A DNA stretch of 64,000 nucleotides from Phocoenobacter atlanticus. Its GTDB lineage: Bacteria; Pseudomonadota; Gammaproteobacteria; Enterobacterales; Pasteurellaceae. Below are positions 42,579 to 51,919 of the stretch, in pieces; position 1 is the first letter of the stretch, and each line of letters begins with the position of its first letter. The position numbers were made by a program, and so were the translations under genes. The stretch is from the NCBI RefSeq assembly GCF_030764225.1, contig NZ_JASAXH010000011.1; one strand, written 5' to 3'. The notes beneath the pieces are model-generated. The model was given only the letters and a program-made list of their open reading frames with translations, was not told the origin of the DNA and ran no database searches.

Positions 42579-43319
42579 TTAAGATAATACTTTAAATAAA
42601 AGAGCGGCGATGACACCACCAACAATTGGTGCTGTTAGTGGCACGATACCATAAGCCCAATCTGGTTTTGCTCCCACTTTTTTGCTTAACAATGTTAAAA
42701 CAATACGTGGACCACCATCACGAGCAGGATTAATTGCATAACCTGTTGTACCCCCTAAGCTTAGACCGATAACCCAAACTAAGATTGCTACAGGTAATGC
42801 ACCGATTGAACCTAAGCCGATTGGCGCTGCTGTTTCAATATTTGGTAATGTGACTGATGCACCAGTAATATAGAAAATAACGAACATTAATACAAATGTA
42901 CCAAGTATTTCATTCATATAATTTACTTTCAGATTACGAATAGCTGGTTCAGTTGAGAAACACGCACGTTTTGCACCTTCATCATCCGTCACTTTAAAGT
43001 GATCAATAAAGAAACAATACACTAATGTCGCCCCAATCATTGCACCAATAAATTGTGCGATAATATAAGGACCAACGCTTACCCACGCAAATTTACCTGC
43101 AACAGCTAAACCAACTGTTACCGCAGGGTTCAGATGAGCACCTGAATAAGGACCTGCAACCACAACACCAATAAATACCGCAAATGCCCAAGCGGTGGTA
43201 ATCACCATCCAGCTTCCGCCCCCTGTTTTAGTGTCTTTTAAAACACAGTTCGCAACAACGCCATTACCAAGTAAAATTAATAATGCTGTGCCTACAATTT
43301 CTGCAACAAATGGACTCAT
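42579..43319 (-). CDS. glpF: Glycerol uptake facilitator
   Basis: 246 residues, six membrane segments plus two half-helices. The two NPA boxes are GAHLNPAVTVG (Asn64) and YAINPARDGGPRI, where the Asp after the second marks a glyceroporin rather than a water channel. Third gene of glpD-glpK-glpF, 9 bases after glpK. Confidence 0.96.
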   Translation of the reverse strand: MSPFVAEIVGTALLILLGNGVVANCVLKDTKTGGGSWMVITTAWAFAVFIGVVVAGPYSGAHLNPAVTVGLAVAGKFAWVSVGPYIIAQFIGAMIGATLVYCFFIDHFKVTDDEGAKRACFSTEPAIRNLKVNYMNEILGTFVLMFVIFYITGASVTLPNIETAAPIGLGSIGALPVAILVWVIGLSLGGTTGYAINPARDGGPRIVLTLLSKKVGAKPDWAYGIVPLTAPIVGGVIAALLFKVLS

Positions 43320-43328
43320 AACTGCCTC

Positions 43329-44822
43329 CTATTCTTCAATCCAATGACGCGCAGCATTCACTGCTTTGTGCCAATATTTCAACATATGATCAACTTTTTG
43401 TTGTTCCAATTCTGGTGTAAATACACGATCTTTTTGCCATTGTGCTGAGATATCATCGGTATCTTTCCAGAATCCAACCGCTAAACCAGCAAGATAAGCA
43501 GCACCAAGAGCGGTCGTTTCTAACACTTGTGGACGTACGACATTAAACTGGAACACATCTGACTGAATTTGCATTAACAAGTTACTTGCTGCTGCACCAC
43601 CGTCCACACGTAATTCTTTGGTTGCAACACCTGAGTCGGCTTCCATTGCTTTTACAATATCATATACTTCAAATGCAATACCTTCTAAGGTTGCACGAGC
43701 AATGTGAGCATCGGTTGTACCACGAGTAATACCCATAATCGTACCACGTGCATATTGATCCCAGTATGGTGCACCCATACCTGCTAGTGCTGGCACAAAA
43801 TAAACACCGCCGTTATCTTCAACCATTGACGCTAAACCATTGATTGCATCTGCGGTACGAATTGTACGTAAACCGTCACGAACCCACTGAATTGCTGCAC
43901 CACCAACGAACACACCCCCTTCTAGTGCATAAGTGGTTTTACCGCCAATTTGCCACGCCACAGTAGTTAATAGATTATTTTTAGATTCAACGGCTTCTTC
44001 ACCTGTGTTCATCAATAAGAAACAACCTGTTCCATAAGTGGTTTTAACCATTCCTTTTTGAGTACACATTTGACCAAATAATGCTGCTTGTTGGTCACCT
44101 GCAATACCTGCGATAGGCACTTTTCCACCTTGAATATAACGAGAATCTACATAGCCATAAATTTCACTGCTTGATTTTACTTCTGGTAATAATGATTTTG
44201 GTATATCAAATAATGCTAATAACTCTTCATCCCATTGCATATCGTGAATATTATAAATCATCGTACGGCTTGCATTAGTTACATCTGTAATATGAACTTT
44301 TCCTTCGGTTAAACGCCACACCAACCAAGAATCCATCGTACCAAATGCTAGCTCGCCTTTTTCAGCACGCTCTCTTGCCCCTTCAACATTATCTAATAAC
44401 CATTTAATTTTACTTGCAGAGAAATAAGCATCGATCACTAAACCTGTTTTTTTACGAATGACTTCGCCATATTCTTCTTTTAAGGTATCACAATAACGAG
44501 CAGTACGACGATCTTGCCATACGATTGCACGAGCAATAGGTTCGCCTGTTTTTCTATCCCAAATCATAGTGGTTTCACGTTGGTTTGTGATCCCCACAGC
44601 TGCAATTTCATCTTCTTTAATTCTCGCTTTGGTAATCGCTTCACTCATTACCGAAATTTGGGTACTCCAAATCGCTTCTGGGTTATGCTCTACCCAACCT
44701 GTTTCTGGGAAATGTTGAGTAAATTCTTTCTGAGCAACATTCACAATTTCACCACTGTGATTAAAAATAATCGCACGAGATGAAGTTGTACCTTGATCTA
44801 AAGCAATAATGTATTTTGACAT
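43329..44822 (-). CDS. glpK: Glycerol kinase
   Basis: 497 residues, FGGY family. Signatures: IALDQGTTSSRAIIFNHSG at the start, IWQDRRT-like AIVWQDRRTARYC, GIAGDQQAALFGQ, KTTYGTGCFLLMNTG, and ELRVDGGAAASNLLMQIQSD. Traps glycerol as glycerol-3-phosphate. It follows glpD after 66 bases, which contain a hairpin, and precedes glpF. Confidence 0.98.
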   Translation of the reverse strand: MSKYIIALDQGTTSSRAIIFNHSGEIVNVAQKEFTQHFPETGWVEHNPEAIWSTQISVMSEAITKARIKEDEIAAVGITNQRETTMIWDRKTGEPIARAIVWQDRRTARYCDTLKEEYGEVIRKKTGLVIDAYFSASKIKWLLDNVEGARERAEKGELAFGTMDSWLVWRLTEGKVHITDVTNASRTMIYNIHDMQWDEELLALFDIPKSLLPEVKSSSEIYGYVDSRYIQGGKVPIAGIAGDQQAALFGQMCTQKGMVKTTYGTGCFLLMNTGEEAVESKNNLLTTVAWQIGGKTTYALEGGVFVGGAAIQWVRDGLRTIRTADAINGLASMVEDNGGVYFVPALAGMGAPYWDQYARGTIMGITRGTTDAHIARATLEGIAFEVYDIVKAMEADSGVATKELRVDGGAAASNLLMQIQSDVFQFNVVRPQVLETTALGAAYLAGLAVGFWKDTDDISAQWQKDRVFTPELEQQKVDHMLKYWHKAVNAARHWIEE

Positions 44823-44852
44823 ACTGTACTCCTATGTTTGAGATTTAATAAA

Positions 44853-44880
44853 AGGGCTAACAATATAATATGCCAGCCCT
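44853..44880 (-). terminator. Hairpin between glpD and glpK
   Basis: AGGGCT/AGCCCT stem; on the minus strand it is followed by TTTTATTAAA. Probably a partial terminator that lowers glpKF relative to glpD. Confidence 0.5.
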
Positions 44881-44888
44881 AAATTACA

Positions 44889-46451
44889 TTATAATAAGTA
44901 CTGTTTAACTAATTGAGTAAATGTACTTACTTCTTGGTTTACACGTTCTTCATTCCAGCCTAAGTGTAATGCCATAAACTCAGCCACACTTTGAGCCACT
45001 TCCTCTGCTGCACGAGCGTCAAGGAAGAGTAAACGTATTCTTCTTGCTAACACGTCTTCTAACGTGGTCGCTAATTCATTATCCATTGCCCATTTTACTT
45101 GTGCGTAAATATAAGGGTGGTCTTTATGAATTAATTCTGCTAATTTTTTATCACTTTGTGCAAGCGCTTCAATTTCCTTAGCATCTGTTCCATAAGGAGA
45201 AAGATGAGAATCATCTAAGTGAATATTTGGATCATAACCGTGCAAAGGTAAATCAACGGTTTTGCAAGATTTTGCAAAAATCAGACCGCTTTCAATCGCT
45301 GCATCAACGGTATCTTCCGCCATTTGACGATAAGTTGTCCATTTACCACCAAGAATATGTACTAAGCCTGAATCTGAAACCTCTACTTTATGGCTACGAG
45401 ATACTTCTTTGGTTGATTTACCTTCTTCTTTTGGTGCAGCAAGTGGACGTAAGCCAGCAAACACACTGCGTACATCAGCACGTGTTGGGGCTTTGGTTAG
45501 ATAGTCTTTTGCTGTATCTAAGATAAATTGCACTTCTTGGTCGATTGGTTTTGGTTCATAATCCGCATCTTTTACTAATGTATCCGTTGTTCCAACTACG
45601 ATTTTATTATGCCAAGGCACAGCAAATAACACACGACCATCGCTAGTTTTTGGTACCATTAACGCATCATCATTTGGTAAGAACTCACGATCTAACACCA
45701 AGTGAATACCTTGACTTGGTACGATACGTGCTTTGCTACCTGGTTCGTCCATCGCCATAATATCATTCGCAAATACACCCGTTGCATTCACAACCGCTTT
45801 TGCTTTTAAGGTATATTCTTTATCACTAATCGTATCTTTACAACAAACACCGCTTACTTTACCTGCTGCATCTTTTTGTAAATCTGTAACACGGCAATAA
45901 TTTAATACTGTACCGCCATTATCGACAATAGATTGTGCTAATGTTGTTGCTAAACGAGCATCATCAAATTGACCGTCATAATAACAAACACCCGCATTTA
46001 ATTTACTCGCTTTTACGCCTTTTAAACGTTGACGAGATTCGTCTTTTGATACATAACTTGTATGTCCAATACTTAGTTTGCCTGCCAATAAATCATAAAT
46101 CATTAACCCAAAAGTATAATAAGGTGCTGTCCACCATTTTTCCCCAGGAATAATAAAAGATTGCGTTTTAAATAAATGAGGGGCGTTTTTTGCTAAACGA
46201 CCACGTTCTCTTAATGCTTCACGCACTAAGGCTACATTACCTTGTGCTAAATAACGCACCCCACCGTGCACTAATTTCGTTGAACGACTTGATGTTCCTT
46301 TTGCAAAGTCATTTGCTTCTAATAATAATGTTGAGTAACCACGAGTAACAGCGTCTAATGCAACGCCTAATCCTGTTGCACCACCACCGATCACAATGAC
46401 GTCCCAAGCATCTGTTGTTTCAATATTTTGTACTAGCTCTACTCTTTTCAT
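44889..46451 (-). CDS. glpD: Aerobic glycerol-3-phosphate dehydrogenase
   Basis: 520 residues. The FAD site is DVIVIGGGATGLGVALDAVTRGYSTLLLEA, followed by GTSSRSTKLVHGGVRYLAQGNVALVREAL, the GlpD signature. Later: VVNATGVFAND, VPWHNKIVVGTTDT, HILGGKWTTYRQMAED. A peripheral inner-membrane enzyme passing electrons from glycerol-3-phosphate to quinones. It leads the glpDKF operon, preceded by a CRP site 86 bases upstream of the start codon. Confidence 0.97.
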   Translation of the reverse strand: MKRVELVQNIETTDAWDVIVIGGGATGLGVALDAVTRGYSTLLLEANDFAKGTSSRSTKLVHGGVRYLAQGNVALVREALRERGRLAKNAPHLFKTQSFIIPGEKWWTAPYYTFGLMIYDLLAGKLSIGHTSYVSKDESRQRLKGVKASKLNAGVCYYDGQFDDARLATTLAQSIVDNGGTVLNYCRVTDLQKDAAGKVSGVCCKDTISDKEYTLKAKAVVNATGVFANDIMAMDEPGSKARIVPSQGIHLVLDREFLPNDDALMVPKTSDGRVLFAVPWHNKIVVGTTDTLVKDADYEPKPIDQEVQFILDTAKDYLTKAPTRADVRSVFAGLRPLAAPKEEGKSTKEVSRSHKVEVSDSGLVHILGGKWTTYRQMAEDTVDAAIESGLIFAKSCKTVDLPLHGYDPNIHLDDSHLSPYGTDAKEIEALAQSDKKLAELIHKDHPYIYAQVKWAMDNELATTLEDVLARRIRLLFLDARAAEEVAQSVAEFMALHLGWNEERVNQEVSTFTQLVKQYLL

Positions 46452-46536
46452 AATGTTATTCTCCCAAAAAACAAATAATTTCTAAAGAATAAAATAATCC
46501 ATAAAAAAACCAAAAACAACCATCTTTGTTTATTTT

Positions 46537-46552
46537 TGTGATGTTAATCACA
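46537..46552 (-). promoter_or_regulatory. CRP-binding site upstream of glpDKF
   Basis: TGTGATGTTAATCACA matches TGTGA-N6-TCACA exactly, with flanking TTT/AAA symmetry, 86 bases before the glpD start. Implies catabolite control of glycerol use. Confidence 0.88.
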
Positions 46553-46638
46553 AATAATTTGAGCGTTTTAGAAAATTAATTAGACAATTACTTATGTTAT
46601 AGCGTTATGCATACATATTTAAGGAAAAAAATATAAAA

Positions 46639-46680
46639 AAATGCAGTAAAGACAAATCAATATTTATCTTTACTGCATTT
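46639..46680 (-). terminator. Intrinsic terminator of nrdA
   Basis: Perfect 14-bp stem AAATGCAGTAAAGA/TCTTTACTGCATTT; on the minus strand it continues into TTTTTATATTTTTT. A USS-type ACCGCTT lies at about 46711-46717, between it and the nrdA stop. Confidence 0.88.
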
Positions 46681-46725
46681 TATAAAAATTGTAAATTTTA
46701 AGTAAAATGATACCGCTTAAAGTAC

Positions 46726-48996
46726 CTAGATCTTACAGGCTCCACCTTCACAACCATCATCCAGATCATTTTGTTGATCGTCAGCACCATCACGAGTATT
46801 CTGATAATATAAGGTTTTTAAACCATATTTATACGCAGTAAGTAAGTCTGCTAAAAGCTGTTTCATTGGTACCTTACCATCTGCAAATTTTTGCGGATCA
46901 TAATTGGTATTCGCAGAAATTGCTTGATCCACAAATTTTTGCATAATACCTACTAATTGTAGATAACCGTCATTATTTGGCATATCCCACAATAATTCAT
47001 AATTAGGACCTAGATTTTCATAATCAGGTACTACCTGTTTTAAAATACCATCTTTCGAGGCTTTTATACTGACATAACCACGTGGAGGTTCAATACCATT
47101 AGTCGCATTTGAAATCTGTGATGATGTTTCCGATGGCATCAATGCTGTTAATGTTGAATTACGTAATCCAAATTCTTGAATATCCTTACGTAAACTTTCC
47201 CAATCATAATGTAATGGTTCCTGAGTTAAAGTATCAACCGTTTTTTTATAAGTATCAATAGGTAAAATACCTTGTGCATAAGTGGTTTCATTAAAATATT
47301 CACACGCCCCCTGCTCTTTTGCTAAATTCATTGACGCTTTTAATAAATAATACTGAATTGCCTCAAAGGTACGGTGTGTTAAATTATTGCCACTACCGTT
47401 TGAATAACGCACACCATTTTTTGCTAAATAGTAAGCGAAGTTAATCACGCCAATACCTAATGAACGGCGAGCTAATGAACTTATACGAGCAGCTATCACT
47501 GGATAATCTTGATAATCTAACAATGCATCTAAAGCTCGTACTGCAAGATCTGCTAGATTTTCTAGTTCATCAAGATTTTCAATTTTACCTAAATTAAAAG
47601 CAGAAAGAGTACATAATGCAATTTCGCCTTTTTCATCGTGAAAATGTTCTAACGGTTTGGTTGGTAGTGCAATTTCTAAGCATAAGTTAGATTGACGCAC
47701 AGGAGCCACTTTTGGATCAAAAGGTGAATGGGTATTACAGTGATCCACATTTTGAATATAAATACGCCCTGTTGAGGCACGCTCTTGCATTAACAATGAA
47801 AACAATTCCACCGCTTTAATTGAACGTTTACGAATAGTTGGATCTTGCTCATATTTGGTATAAAGTGCTTCAAATTTATCTTGATCCGCAAAGAATGCTT
47901 CATATAAACCTTCAACGTCAGAAGGGCTAAATAACGTAATATTGCCACCTTTAATCAAACGTTGATACATTGTTTTATTAAGCTGTACACCATAATCTAA
48001 ATGGCGAACACGATTATCTTCAACACCTCGATTATTTTTAAGTACCAACAAACTTTCTACTTCTAAATGCCAAAATGGATAATAAACTGTTGCGGCACCA
48101 CCACGAACACCACCTTGTGAGCAAGATTTAACGGCGGTTTGAAAATGTTTATAGAATGGAATACAACCCGTGTGGAACGCTTCTCCACCACGAATTTGGC
48201 TTCCCAATGCACGAATTGCTCCTGCGTTAATCCCAATTCCTGCTCGCTGTGAAACATATTTCACAATTGCTGAAGAAGTGGCATTAATAGAATCTAAGCT
48301 ATCCGCACACTCAATCAACACACAGGAACTAAATTGACGAGTTGGAGTACGCACCCCTGACATAATCGGTGTTGGTAGTGAAATCTTAAAAGTGGAAGTT
48401 GCATCATAAAAACGTCTCACATAATCCAAACGGGTTTCTTTTGGATATTGGGCAAATAAACTTGCTGCGACTAGCAAATATAAAAACTGTGCTGATTCAT
48501 AAATTTCACCCGTCACACGGTTTTGTACTAAATATTTTCCTTCTAACTGTTTTACTGCAGCATAAGAAAAATTCATATCTCGCCAGTGATCTAAATAGCT
48601 ATCCATTTCATCCCACTCTTCACGAGAATAATCCATTAGTAGTGCATTATCATATTTGTTCATTCGCACTAATTTTTTAACGTGATCATATAAACGAGGA
48701 GGATCAAAATGCCCATACGCTTTTTTACGTAAATGGAATACCGCAAGACGAGCTGCCAAATATTGATAATCAGGTGTTTCTTTGCTGATTAAATCTGCGG
48801 CTGATTTAATAATAGTTTCGTGAATATCTGAAGTACGAATACCTTCATAAAATTGAATATGTGCTCGTAACTCAACTTGAGATACCGACACATTATTCAG
48901 CCCTTCCGCTGCCCACGTAATGACACGATGGATTTTGTCTAAATTAATTGGTTCTTGCTTACCATCACGTTTGGTTACCATTAACGTATTTGTCAT
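46726..48996 (-). CDS. nrdA: Ribonucleoside-diphosphate reductase class Ia, alpha subunit
   Basis: 756 residues (E. coli 761). The ATP-cone domain is at the N-terminus (MVTKRDGKQEPINLDKIHRVI). Active-site segments: RQFSSCVLIECADSLDSI, SNLCLEIALPT (radical Cys with Asn and Glu) and IALCTLSAFNLG. The redox tail is CEGGACKI. Reduces ribonucleoside diphosphates using the radical of NrdB. nrdB, normally next to it, is absent: downstream are a terminator and the glp operon. Upstream is a 355-base gap. Confidence 0.97.
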   Translation of the reverse strand: MTNTLMVTKRDGKQEPINLDKIHRVITWAAEGLNNVSVSQVELRAHIQFYEGIRTSDIHETIIKSAADLISKETPDYQYLAARLAVFHLRKKAYGHFDPPRLYDHVKKLVRMNKYDNALLMDYSREEWDEMDSYLDHWRDMNFSYAAVKQLEGKYLVQNRVTGEIYESAQFLYLLVAASLFAQYPKETRLDYVRRFYDATSTFKISLPTPIMSGVRTPTRQFSSCVLIECADSLDSINATSSAIVKYVSQRAGIGINAGAIRALGSQIRGGEAFHTGCIPFYKHFQTAVKSCSQGGVRGGAATVYYPFWHLEVESLLVLKNNRGVEDNRVRHLDYGVQLNKTMYQRLIKGGNITLFSPSDVEGLYEAFFADQDKFEALYTKYEQDPTIRKRSIKAVELFSLLMQERASTGRIYIQNVDHCNTHSPFDPKVAPVRQSNLCLEIALPTKPLEHFHDEKGEIALCTLSAFNLGKIENLDELENLADLAVRALDALLDYQDYPVIAARISSLARRSLGIGVINFAYYLAKNGVRYSNGSGNNLTHRTFEAIQYYLLKASMNLAKEQGACEYFNETTYAQGILPIDTYKKTVDTLTQEPLHYDWESLRKDIQEFGLRNSTLTALMPSETSSQISNATNGIEPPRGYVSIKASKDGILKQVVPDYENLGPNYELLWDMPNNDGYLQLVGIMQKFVDQAISANTNYDPQKFADGKVPMKQLLADLLTAYKYGLKTLYYQNTRDGADDQQNDLDDGCEGGACKI

Positions 48997-49269
48997 TTAA
49001 TTATTTCCTTTTTAATCGCTATTTACATAAATTTATTTATTAAAATCATAAGGTTATAAAAAGCCACAACTTTAAACCATCAGAATATAACTTCAAAATA
49101 AGTAGAGTAATATTAGCATAAAATGATGAAAATACTCACGTAAAAATTTAATAAATTTAACTTCTGCTGAAAGATTAATAACTTAACAAAAATCAAGTTT
49201 TTTTTGCAAATTTTTCTTACAATCTTACCGCTTAATCTCAATTACAAAAGTAAACAAAATAAAAAAACA
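48997..49269. other. Intergenic region upstream of nrdA
   Basis: AT-rich, no open gene. A USS-type ACCGCTT with reversed AT tail is at about 49227-49233. No clear NrdR-box pair was recognised by eye. Confidence 0.5.
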
Positions 49270-49331
49270 AAGCCACTAATTATTTTTTCTTTTTACCTAT
49301 AGCATTAAAAGAAAAATAAATTAGTGGGCTT
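49270..49331 (-). terminator. Long hairpin terminator of dhaKLM
   Basis: AAGCCACTAAT pairs with ATTAGTGGGCTT and the AT-rich inner arms (TTTTTTCTTTT/AAAAGAAAAATA) also pair; on the minus strand it is followed by TTTGTTTTTTTATTTTG. Confidence 0.8.
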
Positions 49332-49351
49332 ATTTAAATATCTGATAAATA

Positions 49352-49759
49352 TTATGCTGTAAAACTCAATTTCAATTCTGCACTTGCATTGGCTTCAGCA
49401 ATCACTTCATCAATAGAATCACCAGCAGAAGCCGCAACTACAGCGGCAATCGTACCCTCAACTAAAGGGGCATAACAAATTTTTACTTTTTCGCTGATCT
49501 CAGGATCAAGTAAATCTAATGCTGTTTCTGCACTTAAAATTGCACTGCCTAAATCAACTAAAACAACAACTCCGCTAGGTGAAGAGACATCTTCAATAGC
49601 CTGCATAATTTTTACCGCATCCGTTCCTATCGGATTATGAGGATCATCAATTCCGCCTGCTGCAACAATTTTACAATTCTCTACTTTCATTTGTGATGCA
49701 AGCTCCACCACACCTTCAGCAATTTTTATACTATGAGAAACAATGACAAAATTGACCAT
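49352..49759 (-). CDS. dhaM: Dihydroxyacetone kinase phosphoryl donor, EIIA-type domain only
   Basis: 135 residues, only the mannose-type PTS EIIA domain: FVIVSHSIKIAEGVVELASQM with the phospho-accepting His of VSHS, and VVLVDLGSAILSAETALDLL. E. coli DhaM also carries HPr-like and EI-like domains; the short form must draw phosphate from the general EI/HPr. It directly abuts dhaL. Confidence 0.93.
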   Translation of the reverse strand: MVNFVIVSHSIKIAEGVVELASQMKVENCKIVAAGGIDDPHNPIGTDAVKIMQAIEDVSSPSGVVVLVDLGSAILSAETALDLLDPEISEKVKICYAPLVEGTIAAVVAASAGDSIDEVIAEANASAELKLSFTA

Positions 49760-50392
49760 TTACTCCTCCATAACCTGAGATAATGCTAGAAATAGATAGC
49801 TTACTGAGGTTGCACCTGGATCTTGATGTCCAATGCTGCGCTCATTTAAATAACTTGCTCGTCCTTTTTTCGCTTTTAAAGGAATAGTTGCTTCAGCATA
49901 CTTTTGTGCTTTTTCAGATAAGGTTGCAAAAATGGTCGTTGGATTGCTGTTCTCCTCTATCATTGCTTCAAAATCATCAAGGATAGGAAGCCACACATCG
50001 CACATTGTTTTATCATCTCGCACTGCTCGACCTCGACTAACAATGCCCTCAACCCCCGATTTTAACAACTGATGAAATTCACTCAATGAAAGTGTTTCTT
50101 TGCCATTAGCAACAAGACTTGCTTTTATGTAAAAACTCCCAAACAATGGACCGCTTGCTCCCCCTACTTGTGATAACAACGTCATTCCAGTAGTTTTTAA
50201 AATTGTACCAATATCTTTATCTTCCACCGTTGGCAATTTTTCGAGTACCTTAGTAAAACCACGCTGCATATTCAAACCGTGATCAGCATCGCCAATTTCA
50301 CGATCAAGCTGAGTTAAGTAATCCTGATGTTGTTCAAACAACTGTTGGCTATTCTTGATCCATTGAATAATCTGCTGTTTTGTTATTTCCAT
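49760..50392 (-). CDS. dhaL: Dihydroxyacetone kinase, ADP-binding subunit
   Basis: 210 residues (E. coli 210). LDREIGDADHGLNMQRGF holds the Mg-ADP aspartates, followed by GGASGPLFGSFYIKA, GRAVRDDKTMCDVWLP and GRASYLNERSIGHQDPGATS. Transfers phosphate from DhaM to dihydroxyacetone on DhaK. It lies 3 bases after dhaK and abuts dhaM. Confidence 0.96.
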   Translation of the reverse strand: MEITKQQIIQWIKNSQQLFEQHQDYLTQLDREIGDADHGLNMQRGFTKVLEKLPTVEDKDIGTILKTTGMTLLSQVGGASGPLFGSFYIKASLVANGKETLSLSEFHQLLKSGVEGIVSRGRAVRDDKTMCDVWLPILDDFEAMIEENSNPTTIFATLSEKAQKYAEATIPLKAKKGRASYLNERSIGHQDPGATSVSYLFLALSQVMEE

Positions 50393-50395
50393 TGA

Positions 50396-51466
50396 CTACT
50401 CTCCCCAACGCATTGCTGGTGTATTTACAGGGCTATCCCATAATGCTAAATCATCGTCATCTACTTTTAATAATGTAATCGACATTCCTTGCATATCTAA
50501 TGAAGTACAATAAGAGCCGACAAGATTTCGTTCAATAGTTAAACCAAATTCTTCACAGCACGCTGCTAATTTATTGTAAACACCATATAATTCAGACAAT
50601 GGAACCGCACCTAAATTATTTACCAATGCAATCACACGATCACCTTTTTGTAGTGCTTGTTTAGACACTTGCTCTTCTAACCACGTTGTATTTTCACTAT
50701 CCCAGCGACGAATGGTACGTTCATAATCACCATTTTCAATCAAAGTAGTAAACATCTGTTCAACGGTAGTATCTAAATCTTTATATTCTCGACGTTCAAT
50801 ACCTGGTTCACCGTGAATACCAACTCCAAACTCCATTTCATTCTCTGCTAAAGTAAATGAAGGTTTGCCTGCTGCTGGCACAGTACAAGCCCCTAATGCA
50901 ATACCCAATGAATGACCATTGTTATTTAATTTCTGCCCTAATGCTTCTAATTGAGCTAATGAATACCCTTTTTCAGCCGCAGCACCTAAGATTTTTTCCA
51001 TTAGTACGGTATTCGCCACACCACGACGACCAGCCGTATATAAACTATCTTTTACAGCGACATCATCATCAACCAATACTGTTGCAACTTTTGTACCACA
51101 ATCTGCTAATAATTCAGCGGCTGTTTCAAAATTCAACACATCGCCAGTATAATTTTTAATTAACAGCAATACCCCTTCACCACTATCCACAGCCATACCA
51201 CATTCAAACATTTGATCAGGAGTTGGTGACGTAAAAATTTCTCCTGGACAAGCGCCATCTAGCATACCTTTTCCAACAAAACCTGCGTGCATTGGTTCGT
51301 GACCACTACCACCACCCGAAATAATTGCTACTTTTCCCTGTACAGGACTATCTGCACGCTTCACAAATACTGGCTCTGTATTTAATACGAGTTGAGGACA
51401 AGATTTGATTAAACCTTGAATTTGCTCTTTTAAAACGATCTCAACAGAATTGATTAATTTTTTCAT
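50396..51466 (-). CDS. dhaK: Dihydroxyacetone kinase, DHA-binding subunit
   Basis: 356 residues from the ATG at 51466, preceded on the minus strand by AAAGGAG with 8-base spacing. A longer frame to 51556 would add 30 residues not found in the family, and 356 is the E. coli length. Motifs: ISGGGSGHEPMHAGFVGKGML and FGVGIHGEPGIERRE, whose His forms the hemiaminal with dihydroxyacetone. Feeds DHA to DHAP. First gene of dhaKLM; no DhaR regulator or gldA in the window. Confidence 0.96.
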   Translation of the reverse strand: MKKLINSVEIVLKEQIQGLIKSCPQLVLNTEPVFVKRADSPVQGKVAIISGGGSGHEPMHAGFVGKGMLDGACPGEIFTSPTPDQMFECGMAVDSGEGVLLLIKNYTGDVLNFETAAELLADCGTKVATVLVDDDVAVKDSLYTAGRRGVANTVLMEKILGAAAEKGYSLAQLEALGQKLNNNGHSLGIALGACTVPAAGKPSFTLAENEMEFGVGIHGEPGIERREYKDLDTTVEQMFTTLIENGDYERTIRRWDSENTTWLEEQVSKQALQKGDRVIALVNNLGAVPLSELYGVYNKLAACCEEFGLTIERNLVGSYCTSLDMQGMSITLLKVDDDDLALWDSPVNTPAMRWGE

Positions 51467-51919
51467 AGCAATGCTCCTTTGATTTATATAAATTAGGAAG
51501 TAATAAACAGATGTTTTCAATGTCTTTAGTATTACTCTTACTGATATTTTAATCAAATAGAGAAAAATAAAAATGTGAAGTTATACGCATTTTTTTATTA
51601 CAAAATGAATATTTGTCAAAATTTTCAACAAAAAAGAAACCTAAATTTAGTTAAAAATCCTAATAATGGATTTTTTCGCCAACAAAACATATAACTTTTT
51701 TAAATTGTTACTACTGATTTTTTAAAATCAATAATTAAAGTATATACTTCCCATTAATACTTTCTCTGAACAATATATTTTTTATTATAACAATGATAGA
51801 ATTAGACAGAAATTAAGAAGGCTAAGTCTTACTCAATACGGACTTAATGCAATCTATCATCTAAAAACTCAAGACCGATATATATCGGGTCTCTACCAAA
51901 TTATTATAAAGGAATAAAA
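51467..51919. other. Intergenic region between dhaK and prfB
   Basis: 453 AT-rich bases between divergent operons. AGACCGATATATATCGGGTCT at about 51872-51892, followed by CTACC, is an imperfect palindrome placed like the other GTAG-linked repeats and just 28 bases before the prfB start. No gene seen. Confidence 0.55.
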
